From assembly GCA_947177425.1 (NCBI GenBank), contig CAMWUN010000005.1:1-64000 (forward strand): DNA of 64,000 nt, read 5' to 3'. The translations under genes and the position numbers were made by a program. Under the pieces are notes generated by a model, which did not search any database, was not told where the DNA came from, and was given only the letters and a program-made list of their open reading frames with translations. Source of the stretch: an uncultured bacterium (GTDB lineage Bacteria > Bacillota > Clostridia > Lachnospirales > Lachnospiraceae). Below are positions 34,339-43,000 of the stretch, piece after piece. Every line of letters starts with the position of its first letter. The stretch's first letter is position 1.

Positions 34339-35178
34339 TTAGCCTTTTACAGCGCCAACCGTAAAGCTTTCCTGAACCTGCTTGCTCAGCATCAGATAAA
34401 TTACAACTGTCGGCAGTGTCGCGATTACCATGCCTGCGCCTATGATTCCCCAGTTCGTGGAATGCTCTCCCACAAAGGACATGATACCTACAGGCAGTGT
34501 CTTGTATTCCGCGCTGTCCACAAATGTGTTTGCAAACAGCAGTTCATTCCATGTATTTAAAAACGTAAAGATACATGCCGTGGCAATTCCGGGCTTTATC
34601 ATAGGGAAAATAATCCTGAAAAACATGGAAAATATATTACAGCCGTCTATACATGCGGCTTCTTCAATTTCTCTGGGCAGGGATTTGAAGAATCCTCCTA
34701 AAATCATAACGCTCATGGGCATTGCAAAAGTGATGTAGGGGAGAAGCAGACCTAAATATCCTCTTCTTACTCCCATCATGTCAAGTCCCTGGAACAGGGG
34801 AAGCAAAGTAGCCTGCACGGGAATCATAATGCCAAGACTGAAAATTACAGCAACAATCCCCTTTGCTTTCCAGTACATTCTGTTAATTGCATATGCCGCC
34901 ATTGCTGACAGCAGGGTTGCGATAACTACGGTCAGTACAGCATACAAAACCGAATTCAGCAGATAATGCAGAATATTTCCTCCCATTAAGGCTTTTGAAT
35001 AGTTTTCCAGGCGCCATACTTTTGGCAGGCCCATCAAATTGTTTGAATCGAATATCTCCGTATTACTTTTAAAGGAAAATGTTATGAGCCAGTAAAAAGG
35101 AAAGATCTGGATAAAGGTAAACGCCAGCAAAAACACGTATATCAAAACTCTCTTGATTTTATTAAAATTTATTTCCAT
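34339..35178 (-). CDS. Carbohydrate ABC transporter permease, MalG type
   Basis: This 279-residue inner-membrane protein has about six membrane segments and the EAA loop EIEEAACIDGCNIFSMFFRI, which contacts the ATPase. The N-terminal IQIFPFYWLITFSFKSNTE is typical of MalG/CUT1 permeases. AAAGGAG precedes the ATG. It is the last gene of the GH39 operon, 12 bases after the MalF-type permease. No ATPase gene is in the operon; CUT1 systems of Firmicutes commonly share an MsmK-type ATPase encoded elsewhere. Confidence 0.94.
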   Translation of the reverse strand: MEINFNKIKRVLIYVFLLAFTFIQIFPFYWLITFSFKSNTEIFDSNNLMGLPKVWRLENYSKALMGGNILHYLLNSVLYAVLTVVIATLLSAMAAYAINRMYWKAKGIVAVIFSLGIMIPVQATLLPLFQGLDMMGVRRGYLGLLLPYITFAMPMSVMILGGFFKSLPREIEEAACIDGCNIFSMFFRIIFPMIKPGIATACIFTFLNTWNELLFANTFVDSAEYKTLPVGIMSFVGEHSTNWGIIGAGMVIATLPTVVIYLMLSKQVQESFTVGAVKG

Positions 35179-35190
35179 ACCCCTCTCCTT

Positions 35191-36078
35191 TTAAATTGCC
35201 GATGCATTTTCTTCAGATTTTTTAAAGATACAATTCAGCAGAAAACTGAACAGCAGACACTCAAACACGATGAAAAACGCCTGAGCGCTGCCATAACCGT
35301 ACCGACACTTGACGAAAAGGTTATCATACATCAAAGTTGCAGGAACTTCACTGGCATGATTGGGGCCGCCGCCAGTCATAACGTATACCAGATCAAATAC
35401 TCTGAGAGAACCGACCAGGGCAAACGTTGCACTGACTTTAATCGTGGGCATAAGCAGCGGGATGGTAATTTTCATTGCCGCCTTAAACCCGGTGGCACCG
35501 TCCAGTTTCGCCGCCTCATAATATTCAGGGGAAATATTCTTAACCCCTGCGTAGAGGATGACCATATGGTACCCGATGCTTTGCCAGACTGCCGGAATGA
35601 CAGTTGTCATATATGCGGTTTTTGAATTTACCAGCCATGCAATGTCATCTGTACAGCCAAAAAATCCCAATATTGCATTTAGAAGGCCGTCACTGTTAAA
35701 AATTTTACACCAGAGTTGCCCGATAACCATACTTGAAATAACCACAGGCAGGAAAAACACTGTCCTGTAAAATCCTTCTCCTTTTACCCCGTTTGCCAGC
35801 AAAATAGCAAGCAGCAGCGCAATTGGGAGCTGCACAAACAAAGAACCAGCCGCCAGTATGAACGAATTTAAAATAGATTTCAGAAAATAAGCGTCTGCCG
35901 CAAACAAATCAATATAATTCTGCAAGCCTATAAAAGTCTTCTTTCCAATGCCATCGTAATCAAACAATCCATAATATCCAGTAATAAACAGTGGAACAAC
36001 TCCCATGGCAATAAACAAAATCAATGCCGGCGCAACAAAAATCGCTATGTACAACTTATTACTCAATAATCTCTTCAT
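35191..36078 (-). CDS. Carbohydrate ABC transporter permease, MalF/UgpA type
   Basis: This 295-residue membrane protein has about six helices and the EAA loop EYYEAAKLDGATGFKAAMKI. The N-terminal LYIAIFVAPALILFIAMGVVP is the usual first helix of CUT1 permeases. It pairs with the MalG-type permease and the lipoprotein binding protein on either side. ACAGGAG precedes the ATG, 4 bases after the solute-binding gene stop. Confidence 0.94.
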   Translation of the reverse strand: MKRLLSNKLYIAIFVAPALILFIAMGVVPLFITGYYGLFDYDGIGKKTFIGLQNYIDLFAADAYFLKSILNSFILAAGSLFVQLPIALLLAILLANGVKGEGFYRTVFFLPVVISSMVIGQLWCKIFNSDGLLNAILGFFGCTDDIAWLVNSKTAYMTTVIPAVWQSIGYHMVILYAGVKNISPEYYEAAKLDGATGFKAAMKITIPLLMPTIKVSATFALVGSLRVFDLVYVMTGGGPNHASEVPATLMYDNLFVKCRYGYGSAQAFFIVFECLLFSFLLNCIFKKSEENASAI

Positions 36079-36082
36079 AGCA

Positions 36083-37369
36083 TTACTCCTGTGTACTGAT
36101 TGCTTCCTGATGTGCCTTCATAAAACTTTCAGCGCTTGCGCCCTCAACCAGCAGAGACTGTGCCTGTTCCAGATGGACAGCCGTTGCGTTTGCATCCAGA
36201 ATGCCGTCCCAGTTTTGAATTCCTGTTTCCACGCTGTTATACAGATTGTATAAGGATACAAATGTCGGGGAAAGAGCAGACTCATCAACGTCTACATTCC
36301 AGCAGGGAAATCCCGAACCAATTTCAAGCGCCTTACTGCCCATCTGTTCTGCAATATAGATTGCAAAGTCTGCTGCCTCTGCCGGTGTATCCGTGTTTTT
36401 GTTTACAAAGAAGGATGCGCTTGCACCGCCTGCATAATCGGTTCTGCTCTGTCCTTCCGAAACGACGGGGAAAGTGATTACTTCCACATCCGTTACCACG
36501 CTTTCTTCTGTATTATCAATCGTACCTGCAAACCAGCTTCCATCCAACTGCATGGCAGCCTTTCCGTTTAAGAAATCTGCTGTCGCTTCCGGTTCTCCAT
36601 CCTCTAAGGGATTCTTTCCGAAAATGCCTTTCTGGTTCAATTCGATTACTTTTTCAGCAGCCCTTTTAAACCCTTCATTGGTAAATGCAGTCTCCCCAAG
36701 CAAAGCTGCCTGTACTTCCCCGGCGCCCACTTCCCTAAGGGCAACGGCTTCATACAAAGCGCCTGCAAGCCAGGAATCTTTTGCACCAATCACCAGCGGC
36801 GTAACCCCGTCCAGCGTCTGAAGCTTTTCTCCTGCTGCAATCAGTTCATCATAAGTGGAAGGGATTTCTGCCCCAGCCTCCTCAAACAGTGTCTTATTGC
36901 AAAACAGACACATCATATAGCTGTCGATTGGAAGTGCATATAAATCATCTCCAAACTCAAAAGCGCTTGTGGAGCCTTCTTTTACCCTGCTCATAACCTC
37001 ATCTGTCACATAATCATTCAGAGGTAATACTTTATCTGCATTAACCAGTTGTTTCAGTTTGCCGGGGGACCAGTAATAAAAGACGTCTATGCCCGATGCG
37101 CTGCTTGCAAATTCAGTGGAAATCTTGGTCTTGTAAGATTCCGTATCCAGTCCGTGCAGTTCAATCTTGATATTCTCATGCTCACTTTCATAATTGTCTA
37201 CTGCTGCCAGAAATGTCTTTGTCTGCTCACTTTCCGGATCTGTGAACTGGTGCCATACATCCAGTACCACTTCATCGCTTTCCTGCTTTGCCGCCGGGGA
37301 ACATGCCGATACGCCAGTCAGAACTGCAATACTCATGCACACTGCCGCAACCTTTTTCCAATTTTTCAT
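36083..37369 (-). CDS. Sugar ABC transporter solute-binding lipoprotein (family 1)
   Basis: It begins with a lipoprotein signal peptide and lipobox (VLTGVSACSP, modified Cys about residue 23). The mature part has the type-1 binding-protein fold (VVLDVWHQFTDPESEQTKTF, LNGKAAMQLDGSWFAG). It delivers oligosaccharide to the adjacent permeases on the outside of the membrane. AGGAGG precedes the ATG. A hairpin separates it from the regulator genes upstream, consistent with the higher dose of binding protein often needed. The specific sugar is not predictable; GH39 in the operon hints at xylo-oligosaccharides. Confidence 0.94.
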   Translation of the reverse strand: MKNWKKVAAVCMSIAVLTGVSACSPAAKQESDEVVLDVWHQFTDPESEQTKTFLAAVDNYESEHENIKIELHGLDTESYKTKISTEFASSASGIDVFYYWSPGKLKQLVNADKVLPLNDYVTDEVMSRVKEGSTSAFEFGDDLYALPIDSYMMCLFCNKTLFEEAGAEIPSTYDELIAAGEKLQTLDGVTPLVIGAKDSWLAGALYEAVALREVGAGEVQAALLGETAFTNEGFKRAAEKVIELNQKGIFGKNPLEDGEPEATADFLNGKAAMQLDGSWFAGTIDNTEESVVTDVEVITFPVVSEGQSRTDYAGGASASFFVNKNTDTPAEAADFAIYIAEQMGSKALEIGSGFPCWNVDVDESALSPTFVSLYNLYNSVETGIQNWDGILDANATAVHLEQAQSLLVEGASAESFMKAHQEAISTQE

Positions 37370-37403
37370 TATTTTTTCCTCCTTCTAAGAACAGCCTTTT
37401 CCT

Positions 37404-37435
37404 GTGGCTTTTAACATATGTTTATCATAAGCCAC
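37404..37435 (-). promoter_or_regulatory. Intercistronic hairpin between response regulator and solute-binding gene
   Basis: GTGGCTT pairs with AAGCCAC around an 18-base AT-rich loop, between the regulator stop and the binding-protein start. It could be an mRNA-stabilising or partial-termination element that sets separate levels for regulators and transporter. No long T run follows. Confidence 0.45.
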
Positions 37436-37458
37436 ATGCCAGTCTGCCTCAATTCAAA

Positions 37459-39015
37459 TTATTCACCTAAAAGGTTGCGATTTTTACTTTTGTACTGATT
37501 GACCGTTTTCCCTGTATATTTTTTAAAGCATGTTCCAAAGTAATGTGCATCCGGCATGCCCACCGCCGCCGCCACCTCATACACCTTTAAATGCGTATTA
37601 TCAAACAGATCCATGCTTTTTTCCATGCGCTTTCTCATAATATATTTCGTCAGGCTTTCCCCTGTGACCTGTTTGAATATACGGCTGAGATAGCTGGAAT
37701 TTACAAACAAATCAGAAGCAATCCTGTTCAGGGACAATCCCTCTTTTCCAAGATTTTCTGCAATATACTCCTGGGCTGTTAAAACAATACTGTTCCCCAC
37801 ATGATTTTCAGAAATGATTTCAATCACTTTTTCAATAAAAGAATAAAATATTCTGCAGAATTCATGCAGGGTGTTTATATTGGAAATTGCCGTAAACAGT
37901 TCCATCTGCTCCGAATCATCCAGATATTTATTGTATTCTTTTAAGATAGACAAAGAATTATGCAGAATTAAGCCCCCCAGATTCCGCAGTTGGGAAATCA
38001 TCATCGGTCCGTCATAGACATATTTTTTCAAATACTGGTCAATGATTGCAACAGCCGCTTCCAGATCACCGCCCTTTACTGCAATTCTGTATTCGTCAAA
38101 ATTTACCGGGCAGGAGCGCTTGATATGCAGCATAAGGCCAATATAGTCCTCATAAAAAATCAGTATTTTGCTCTTATCCCTGATGATGTTCAGCGCCGCT
38201 TCCTCACATTCGGAAAGCATTCTGGTACAGTCTGTAATGCCCTTGCAGCAGTGGCTGACGGACATCACACGGATACTGTCATTGTTTACTTTTGTCATCT
38301 TTAAGAATGCAAGTTCAATCTCTTCCTTGATATTTTCTTTTTCTTCAATTATAAAGAAAATAATATCTTTATCCAGAAAAGTATACCAATATCTCCCGCC
38401 TGTCATGCTGTTCATGACTTCCAGGACCGATGATGTGAAAATCTTTTCAACCCCGTCAACCTTTATAAAAATTCCCCGGACTTTATTCTTGTGGAGGAAT
38501 AGCATGTTATATGCAGATAGCTTTTCCTCCGCGTCTTTCTCACTGATATCGCCCCTTACAATCCTGCGCACCAGTTCCTGGCAAAGAACAGGTAAATTTT
38601 CCTTCTGCTTTAATTCTTCTTTTTTGGATTTTAAAATTGCCTGTTTCGCTTTTTCGGCTGTCGCAATCAGTTCATCTGTCAAAATCGGCTTTAAAAGAAA
38701 ATCCTCCACCCCTATATGAATTGCTTCTCTGGCATATTCAAATTCACGATAACCTGTCACAATGACTATATGGACAGACGGATAAGCTTCTCTGATTCTT
38801 TTACTTAATTCCAGCCCGTCCATCATTGGCATATTGATATCCGTATAAACAAGATCCGGAAGTTCCCTTTCCATTATCTTCAAAGCCTCTGCCGCAGACT
38901 GGACAGTTGCCATGATACGGAATCCATGCCTGTCCCATTCAACACTTTTTGCCATCAATATACCTTCATATTTTTCATCATCTATGATCAATATGCTAAT
39001 GATATCCTTCTCCAT
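37459..39015 (-). CDS. YesN-type response regulator (receiver + AraC DNA-binding domain)
   Basis: Residues 1-125 are a receiver domain (ILIIDDEKYEGILM, phosphoacceptor in LVYTDINMPMMDG, Asp about 57). Residues about 415-518 are an AraC domain (LSLNRIASDLFVNSSYLSRIF and VAAAVGMPDAHYFGTCFKKY). The middle 250 residues are a linker typical of the YesN group. It overlaps the kinase gene by 20 bases. Partner kinase, ABC transporter and GH39 in one operon indicate that it activates sugar uptake and hydrolysis. The TTGAC pairs 21 bp apart near the operon start are candidate targets. Confidence 0.95.
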   Translation of the reverse strand: MEKDIISILIIDDEKYEGILMAKSVEWDRHGFRIMATVQSAAEALKIMERELPDLVYTDINMPMMDGLELSKRIREAYPSVHIVIVTGYREFEYAREAIHIGVEDFLLKPILTDELIATAEKAKQAILKSKKEELKQKENLPVLCQELVRRIVRGDISEKDAEEKLSAYNMLFLHKNKVRGIFIKVDGVEKIFTSSVLEVMNSMTGGRYWYTFLDKDIIFFIIEEKENIKEEIELAFLKMTKVNNDSIRVMSVSHCCKGITDCTRMLSECEEAALNIIRDKSKILIFYEDYIGLMLHIKRSCPVNFDEYRIAVKGGDLEAAVAIIDQYLKKYVYDGPMMISQLRNLGGLILHNSLSILKEYNKYLDDSEQMELFTAISNINTLHEFCRIFYSFIEKVIEIISENHVGNSIVLTAQEYIAENLGKEGLSLNRIASDLFVNSSYLSRIFKQVTGESLTKYIMRKRMEKSMDLFDNTHLKVYEVAAAVGMPDAHYFGTCFKKYTGKTVNQYKSKNRNLLGE

Positions 39016-40777
39016 CCTTTTCCTCTTTCTTACACGGAATTCTTACTTTAATCTCGGTTTCTTTTCCAAAATCACTGTAGATACTCAAAGCATCTTCAAT
39101 TCCGTAGAAAAGTTCTATCCGCTGTTTGACACTGTAAATACCAAATCCTGATTTCCTTGTCCTGTACTCTCCCCTTAATATTTTATCTATCTTATCCCGC
39201 TCAATACCTGCCCCATTATCCCATACAGAAAATTCAATCATTTCATCTCCCAATGCCTTTACAGATATTCTTAATTCTCCCGCGCACTCTTTCTGGCGCA
39301 TACCGTGGTGAATGGCGTTTTCCACCAGCGGCTGCAGGATAAGCTTTAAAATCAAAACCTCCTGTACTTTCTCATCAACATCGTATGTTACCCGGATATC
39401 CCCATCGTAGCGGATATTTATAATTGTTATATAGCTTTTTATGATATCCAGTTCCTCCCAGACAAAAAGCATTTGCCGTCCGCTGTTTAAACTGTTCCGG
39501 TAAAACCGGCCAAGCGCCTGTGTCATCTGAAAGCTTTTTTTCTGATCTCCAATCAGCGTCAGTCCGCTGATTGCATCCAGTGTGTTATATAAAAAATGAG
39601 GGCTTATCTGTTCCAGTATCAAATTTAGTTCGTTTTCCCGAAGCAGCTTTTCTTTCTGTTTTGTCTGCTCCAGTAACCCCCGTATGGAATGAAGCATACC
39701 ATTATAGGCACGCTTTAAGTTGCTGATTTCATCTTCACATCCTTCTTCTATAGCCATATCCTCCGGTATGGAATCTGCAGATGTCATCTGCTCCTCCATT
39801 TTCTGAATCGGCCAGCTCAGCACATAGGAAATATAGAACCAGCACAAAATAAGCAGAAGCACATTAAAGCTAAGTACAAACAAAGTCTGCCCATATCCGG
39901 CGGACACGGCAAAGCTGTCTAAAGGTATCTTGGCGACAATATTCCAGCCCTCTACCACGGAAGAAATCTTTTTATATACCGCGGAATTCTTTCCGGCTTT
40001 TACAATTTTTACCTCATCTTCGGCCAGACTTAAGATAATATCTTTATCTGTTTTATATTGCCCACTGTCTTCTGTTCCAAAAATCAGTTCATCACCCTGC
40101 AAAATATAAAAACCGGAATTCAAATTCTCACCAACTGTTGAAAAGCTGTTGCGAATCGTCTTTTCATCAATATTCACCATAAGAATCCCAAGCTTTGAAT
40201 AGTCAGTCTTCTTTTTTATCAGCTTTATCATAGACAAAACATTTCTGTTCTGGCTTTTATAGCTGACCATGCCTCCTCCATCCGTTTCAAATATCCAATT
40301 GCCGTCCAAATCAAGCACCCTGTCATACCAGTATGCCTCCTCAACCGGAATATTGTTTTTAAAGACCACCTCATCTCTGTTACAGCTATATACATTCCCT
40401 AAATTGTCATAGAATATAATAGACGATATATAGTCGCCGGCCAGCATAATATTAACCAGACAGTCCTGTAAGTCTGATCGTGTTTCCACAGTCAGGTTTC
40501 CCTTTGATATTTCATCCAGTGTATCCTGAAACATTTTGCTCCAGAAAACAGCATAAGTATCCTGATTAACATGCTCAATCATCAGATTCATATTGTTATC
40601 AATCGCAAGCAATGTCTGGGTTGTCATTTCCCCAATCTGGTTCAGCATGGCTTTTTTGTTATTGTAGACCACAGCCGCAATGGATACCAGGGACGTGGCT
40701 ATAATGCATGTGACGAACAATCCCCACAGCTTTGTTTTAATCTTCACTTTCTTCCAGGCAATTCTATTCAATCTCAT
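38996..40777 (-). CDS. YesM-type sensor histidine kinase
   Basis: After an N-terminal membrane helix (LWGLFVTCIIATSLVSIAAVV) comes an extracellular sensor region of about 240 residues, a second helix (LFVLSFNVLLLILCWFYI), HAMP-like linker, HisKA_7TM-type phosphoacceptor ISPHFLYNTLDAI and an ATPase domain (VENAIHHGMRQK, DNGAGIERD, GFGIYSVKQRIELFYG). The track start 40954 lies inside the GH39 gene. The ATG at 40777 (MRLNRIAWKKVKIKT), 8 bases after the GH39 stop, is the better start, though its ribosome site is weak. It senses an extracellular sugar or the binding protein and phosphorylates the adjacent YesN regulator. Confidence 0.93.
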   Translation of the reverse strand: MRLNRIAWKKVKIKTKLWGLFVTCIIATSLVSIAAVVYNNKKAMLNQIGEMTTQTLLAIDNNMNLMIEHVNQDTYAVFWSKMFQDTLDEISKGNLTVETRSDLQDCLVNIMLAGDYISSIIFYDNLGNVYSCNRDEVVFKNNIPVEEAYWYDRVLDLDGNWIFETDGGGMVSYKSQNRNVLSMIKLIKKKTDYSKLGILMVNIDEKTIRNSFSTVGENLNSGFYILQGDELIFGTEDSGQYKTDKDIILSLAEDEVKIVKAGKNSAVYKKISSVVEGWNIVAKIPLDSFAVSAGYGQTLFVLSFNVLLLILCWFYISYVLSWPIQKMEEQMTSADSIPEDMAIEEGCEDEISNLKRAYNGMLHSIRGLLEQTKQKEKLLRENELNLILEQISPHFLYNTLDAISGLTLIGDQKKSFQMTQALGRFYRNSLNSGRQMLFVWEELDIIKSYITIINIRYDGDIRVTYDVDEKVQEVLILKLILQPLVENAIHHGMRQKECAGELRISVKALGDEMIEFSVWDNGAGIERDKIDKILRGEYRTRKSGFGIYSVKQRIELFYGIEDALSIYSDFGKETEIKVRIPCKKEEKDGEGYH

Positions 40778-40785
40778 GGCTGTTT

Positions 40786-42252
40786 TTATTTTAGCTTGAT
40801 TAATGCGACTCCATGTTCCGGAAGGCAGAATTCCAAGCTTATCCCATTCTCTGTTTTTGTTACACATAGCGTTTCTTCCTGAACAAAAGATGCTCTTTTT
40901 AAACTCTTTATCTGCTCTGTATCCGGATAAACCGGTGAACCCATTTTCTCCCACTCGCTTCTTGCATTTGCATGGGCATCATCAATTCTCTGAATGGAGG
41001 CAGAAACTACTGAAATATTCTTTATGTCAATTTTTATGTTTTCTGCTTTTATCGGCTTTCCAGGCATCTCATGATTATATGCAATAATACACATTTTTTC
41101 GTCCCTGCCGCTGGCTGCAAAAACACCTGCTGTTCCCTGCTCGGCTTCCTTCTGGTACTGCCGGCTGCCCAACTGATGCATCAATTCCAGGGCACGATAG
41201 GCAGGTTTGGGAATTCCATGGATAGTCTGCAGTCCAAACCCGCCGCGAAATTCTCCCGGCGCCTGCCCATGCTCCTCAAAAATGTCCGAAAATGTCCAAA
41301 AAGAGTATATATCAGCATATCCATAGTTATCAAGCAAAGTCTTTACCATCAATGCTGAACTGTATGAGGTGTCATGGACTGCATCCCCTTCGTTGGCGGA
41401 TGTGTTCCATTCCGTATAGTATAGCGGCAGTTCTCCTGCCTCAGCCTTTGCTTTTTTCGCCATTCTTGTAAGAATTCCTCTTCTGTCTACTTCCCCACCG
41501 GTGTCCCTTTTTTCCTTTTGGATAAAATCATCCAGGTTCATATCCCCGTTCCAGTTAGGATCATCGGTCGGATAATGATGCGTTGAAATGAAATCTATAG
41601 GCACATGATTCTTTTTGCAATATTCAATTATATCCAAAATCCATGCATTATTTGCAGTAGAGGGACCTCCTGTTCTTAATCCGGCATCAACAGATTTTAT
41701 TGCCCTTACTGTATGTTCATATAAAGTAAAATAATCTTCCTGATTCCCAGCAAAAAAGAACTTAAGGTTTGGCTCATTCCAAACTTCAAAATACCATTTT
41801 TGCACCTCTTCCACGCCATAACGTTCCACTAGATGCTGGATAAATGTGACGATAAAGGAATCCCAGAGCTGAAAATCCTTTGGCATGGTAACATTTCCTT
41901 TATAATGAAAGCACGTTTGCTCTCCGGACGCAAAAGGCGATGGCATGAAGCTAATCTCAATAAACGGCCGCATATCTATACTTAACAGAAAATCAATAAT
42001 ATTATCTATATTTACAAAATTGTATTCCAGACCCCCATGCTCTTTTTCAAAAACCACACTCATATCATCATTCAAAATTCCGTGAAAACGCACATATTGA
42101 AATCCAACATCCTCTTTCACCTTTTTCAATTGATTTCGGTAATCCTCTCTTAACGCTGTATAGCCATGGCATGACCCGACACACTTTTCCCAATAATGTT
42201 CAAAATCTTTCGTTGATGCAGCAGCATCCAGATGAAACTGTAAATGACCCAT
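40786..42252 (-). CDS. Glycoside hydrolase family 39 (beta-xylosidase-like)
   Basis: The TIM-barrel GH39 enzyme has acid/base motif YFEVWNEPNLKFFF and nucleophile motif LYYTEWNTSANEG. It also has the N-terminal signature YVRFHGILNDDM and a C-terminal beta-sandwich. GH39 enzymes are mainly beta-xylosidases, some alpha-iduronidase-like. The ATG at 42252 (GGAGG 8 bases upstream, MGHLQFHLD) replaces the track start. No signal peptide: it is intracellular. It is the first gene of the two-component/ABC operon, so it probably cleaves the imported oligosaccharide. Confidence 0.92.
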   Translation of the reverse strand: MGHLQFHLDAAASTKDFEHYWEKCVGSCHGYTALREDYRNQLKKVKEDVGFQYVRFHGILNDDMSVVFEKEHGGLEYNFVNIDNIIDFLLSIDMRPFIEISFMPSPFASGEQTCFHYKGNVTMPKDFQLWDSFIVTFIQHLVERYGVEEVQKWYFEVWNEPNLKFFFAGNQEDYFTLYEHTVRAIKSVDAGLRTGGPSTANNAWILDIIEYCKKNHVPIDFISTHHYPTDDPNWNGDMNLDDFIQKEKRDTGGEVDRRGILTRMAKKAKAEAGELPLYYTEWNTSANEGDAVHDTSYSSALMVKTLLDNYGYADIYSFWTFSDIFEEHGQAPGEFRGGFGLQTIHGIPKPAYRALELMHQLGSRQYQKEAEQGTAGVFAASGRDEKMCIIAYNHEMPGKPIKAENIKIDIKNISVVSASIQRIDDAHANARSEWEKMGSPVYPDTEQIKSLKRASFVQEETLCVTKTENGISLEFCLPEHGVALIKLK

Positions 42253-42361
42253 TTCGATTTCCTCCAAATTAAAAATATGATTCCATCTTACATGATTTCG
42301 TAATGATGATTAAATTATTTCTATCATCTGCGTTTATCCAAATCAATACGACCATTTTATA

Positions 42362-42392
42362 AAGTCAAAATTGCAACATAAAATGTCAAAAC
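42362..42392 (-). promoter_or_regulatory. TTGAC direct repeats upstream of the GH39 operon
   Basis: On the minus strand TTTTGACATTTTATGTTGCA continues into a second TTTTGACTTTATA, the TTGAC cores 21 bp apart. It closely resembles the elements in both small-protein modules (shared GCAATNTTGACTTT). It lies about 110 bases before the GH39 start. The core promoter between it and the gene is not obvious. Confidence 0.55.
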
Positions 42393-42432
42393 TACACACT
42401 CCCTGCCATATTTCGCGGTCCAGCTTATTGTA

Positions 42433-42477
42433 AAAAGAGCCAGTAACCTGCATTTCCATGCGTTTACTGGCTCTTTT
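42433..42477. terminator. Terminator of small-protein gene copy 2
   Basis: AAAAGAGCCAGTAA pairs perfectly with TTACTGGCTCTTTT; A- and T-rich tails allow function in both directions. The stem differs from copy 1 by a base change that repairs the mismatch. Confidence 0.85.
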
Positions 42478-42521
42478 ATTCCCGAAAGTCATTCTTTTGT
42501 TTTTCCATACCGCTTATCAGC

Positions 42522-42707
42522 CTATTTCTTTAGCATCTGATAAACAAGGGCTGCATTGGTATTCCCTGACATTGCAAGCATACCGCAAGCGATTTCCGCA
42601 CCATACTCTTCCATTGTTGTCCTGAAATATTCTGCGATTCTCTCCTTAAGGGATACTCTGTTTCTGCCTTCTGTGTAGGCTTTTCCTTTTAAAGCTATTG
42701 TACTCAT
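42522..42707 (-). CDS. 61-residue small protein, copy 2 (unknown function)
   Basis: This is the paralogue of the 33813-33998 product with three replacements (E for K, Y for H, A for T). The predicted middle helix SLKERIAEYFRTTMEEYG is amphipathic in pattern. The ribosome site and 5' leader are conserved between copies. Just upstream is the AraC gene in the opposite direction, and downstream is the GH39 operon. Possible roles are a small regulatory or peptide signal linked to that operon, or a selfish duplicated unit; I cannot choose from sequence. Confidence 0.8.
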   Translation of the reverse strand: MSTIALKGKAYTEGRNRVSLKERIAEYFRTTMEEYGAEIACGMLAMSGNTNAALVYQMLKK

Positions 42708-42837
42708 AACTTAACCTCTCTTTCTTTTTAACATCAGGATGGCTGGCATCCTTTGTCACAATAAGCTGTTTTTGTTTTCGCTTTCGCTTTACATGTTATA
42801 TCTTACAGCTTAAAAGAGAGGAATTCTAGGTTAGATT

Positions 42838-42887
42838 TTGACTCTTTTTAAGGCGATATTGACTTTTCATTTCACTTTTGCTAAATT
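42838..42887 (+). promoter_or_regulatory. TTGAC repeats (copy 2) overlapping the AraC-gene promoter
   Basis: TTGAC starts at 42838 and 42859. The second one also forms a -35 (TTGACT, 42859-42864) with TAAATT 17 bases later (42882-42887), placed to transcribe the AraC gene at 43001. A regulator bound here could act on both the small-protein gene and the AraC gene. Confidence 0.5.
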
Positions 42888-43000
42888 AAAATAACAGTCA
42901 GCGTACCACTCTGCCGCCAGTTGCTGCTTCTTACATCCGGCATACTGAATAACAACTAACAATAAAAAATATTTAACATCTTTTAAGCAGGAGACACTTT

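Larger units (their letters stand above)
42432..42868 (-). repeat. Small-protein module, copy 2 (direct repeat bracketing the GH39/ABC operon)
   Basis: The second copy of the unit at 33723-34192, in the same orientation, has the same terminator, gene, upstream AGAGGAATTCTAGGTT stretch and TTGAC pair. It lacks about 35 bases of the REP-like insert. The similarity ends just before the AraC gene promoter. Confidence 0.9.

Noticed and set aside
40777-40954. Extended N-terminus of the histidine kinase in the ORF track
   Set aside because: It lies wholly inside the GH39 coding region; the ATG at 40777 just after the GH39 stop fits the family N-terminus.
33813-42707. The 61-residue proteins as bacteriocin or Rgg/Agr-type peptide precursors
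   Set aside because: No double-glycine or Sec leader, no processing ABC transporter, immunity gene or modification enzyme nearby.
33723-42868. The bracketed operon as a composite transposon
   Set aside because: The flanking units contain no transposase and no terminal inverted repeats that I can see.
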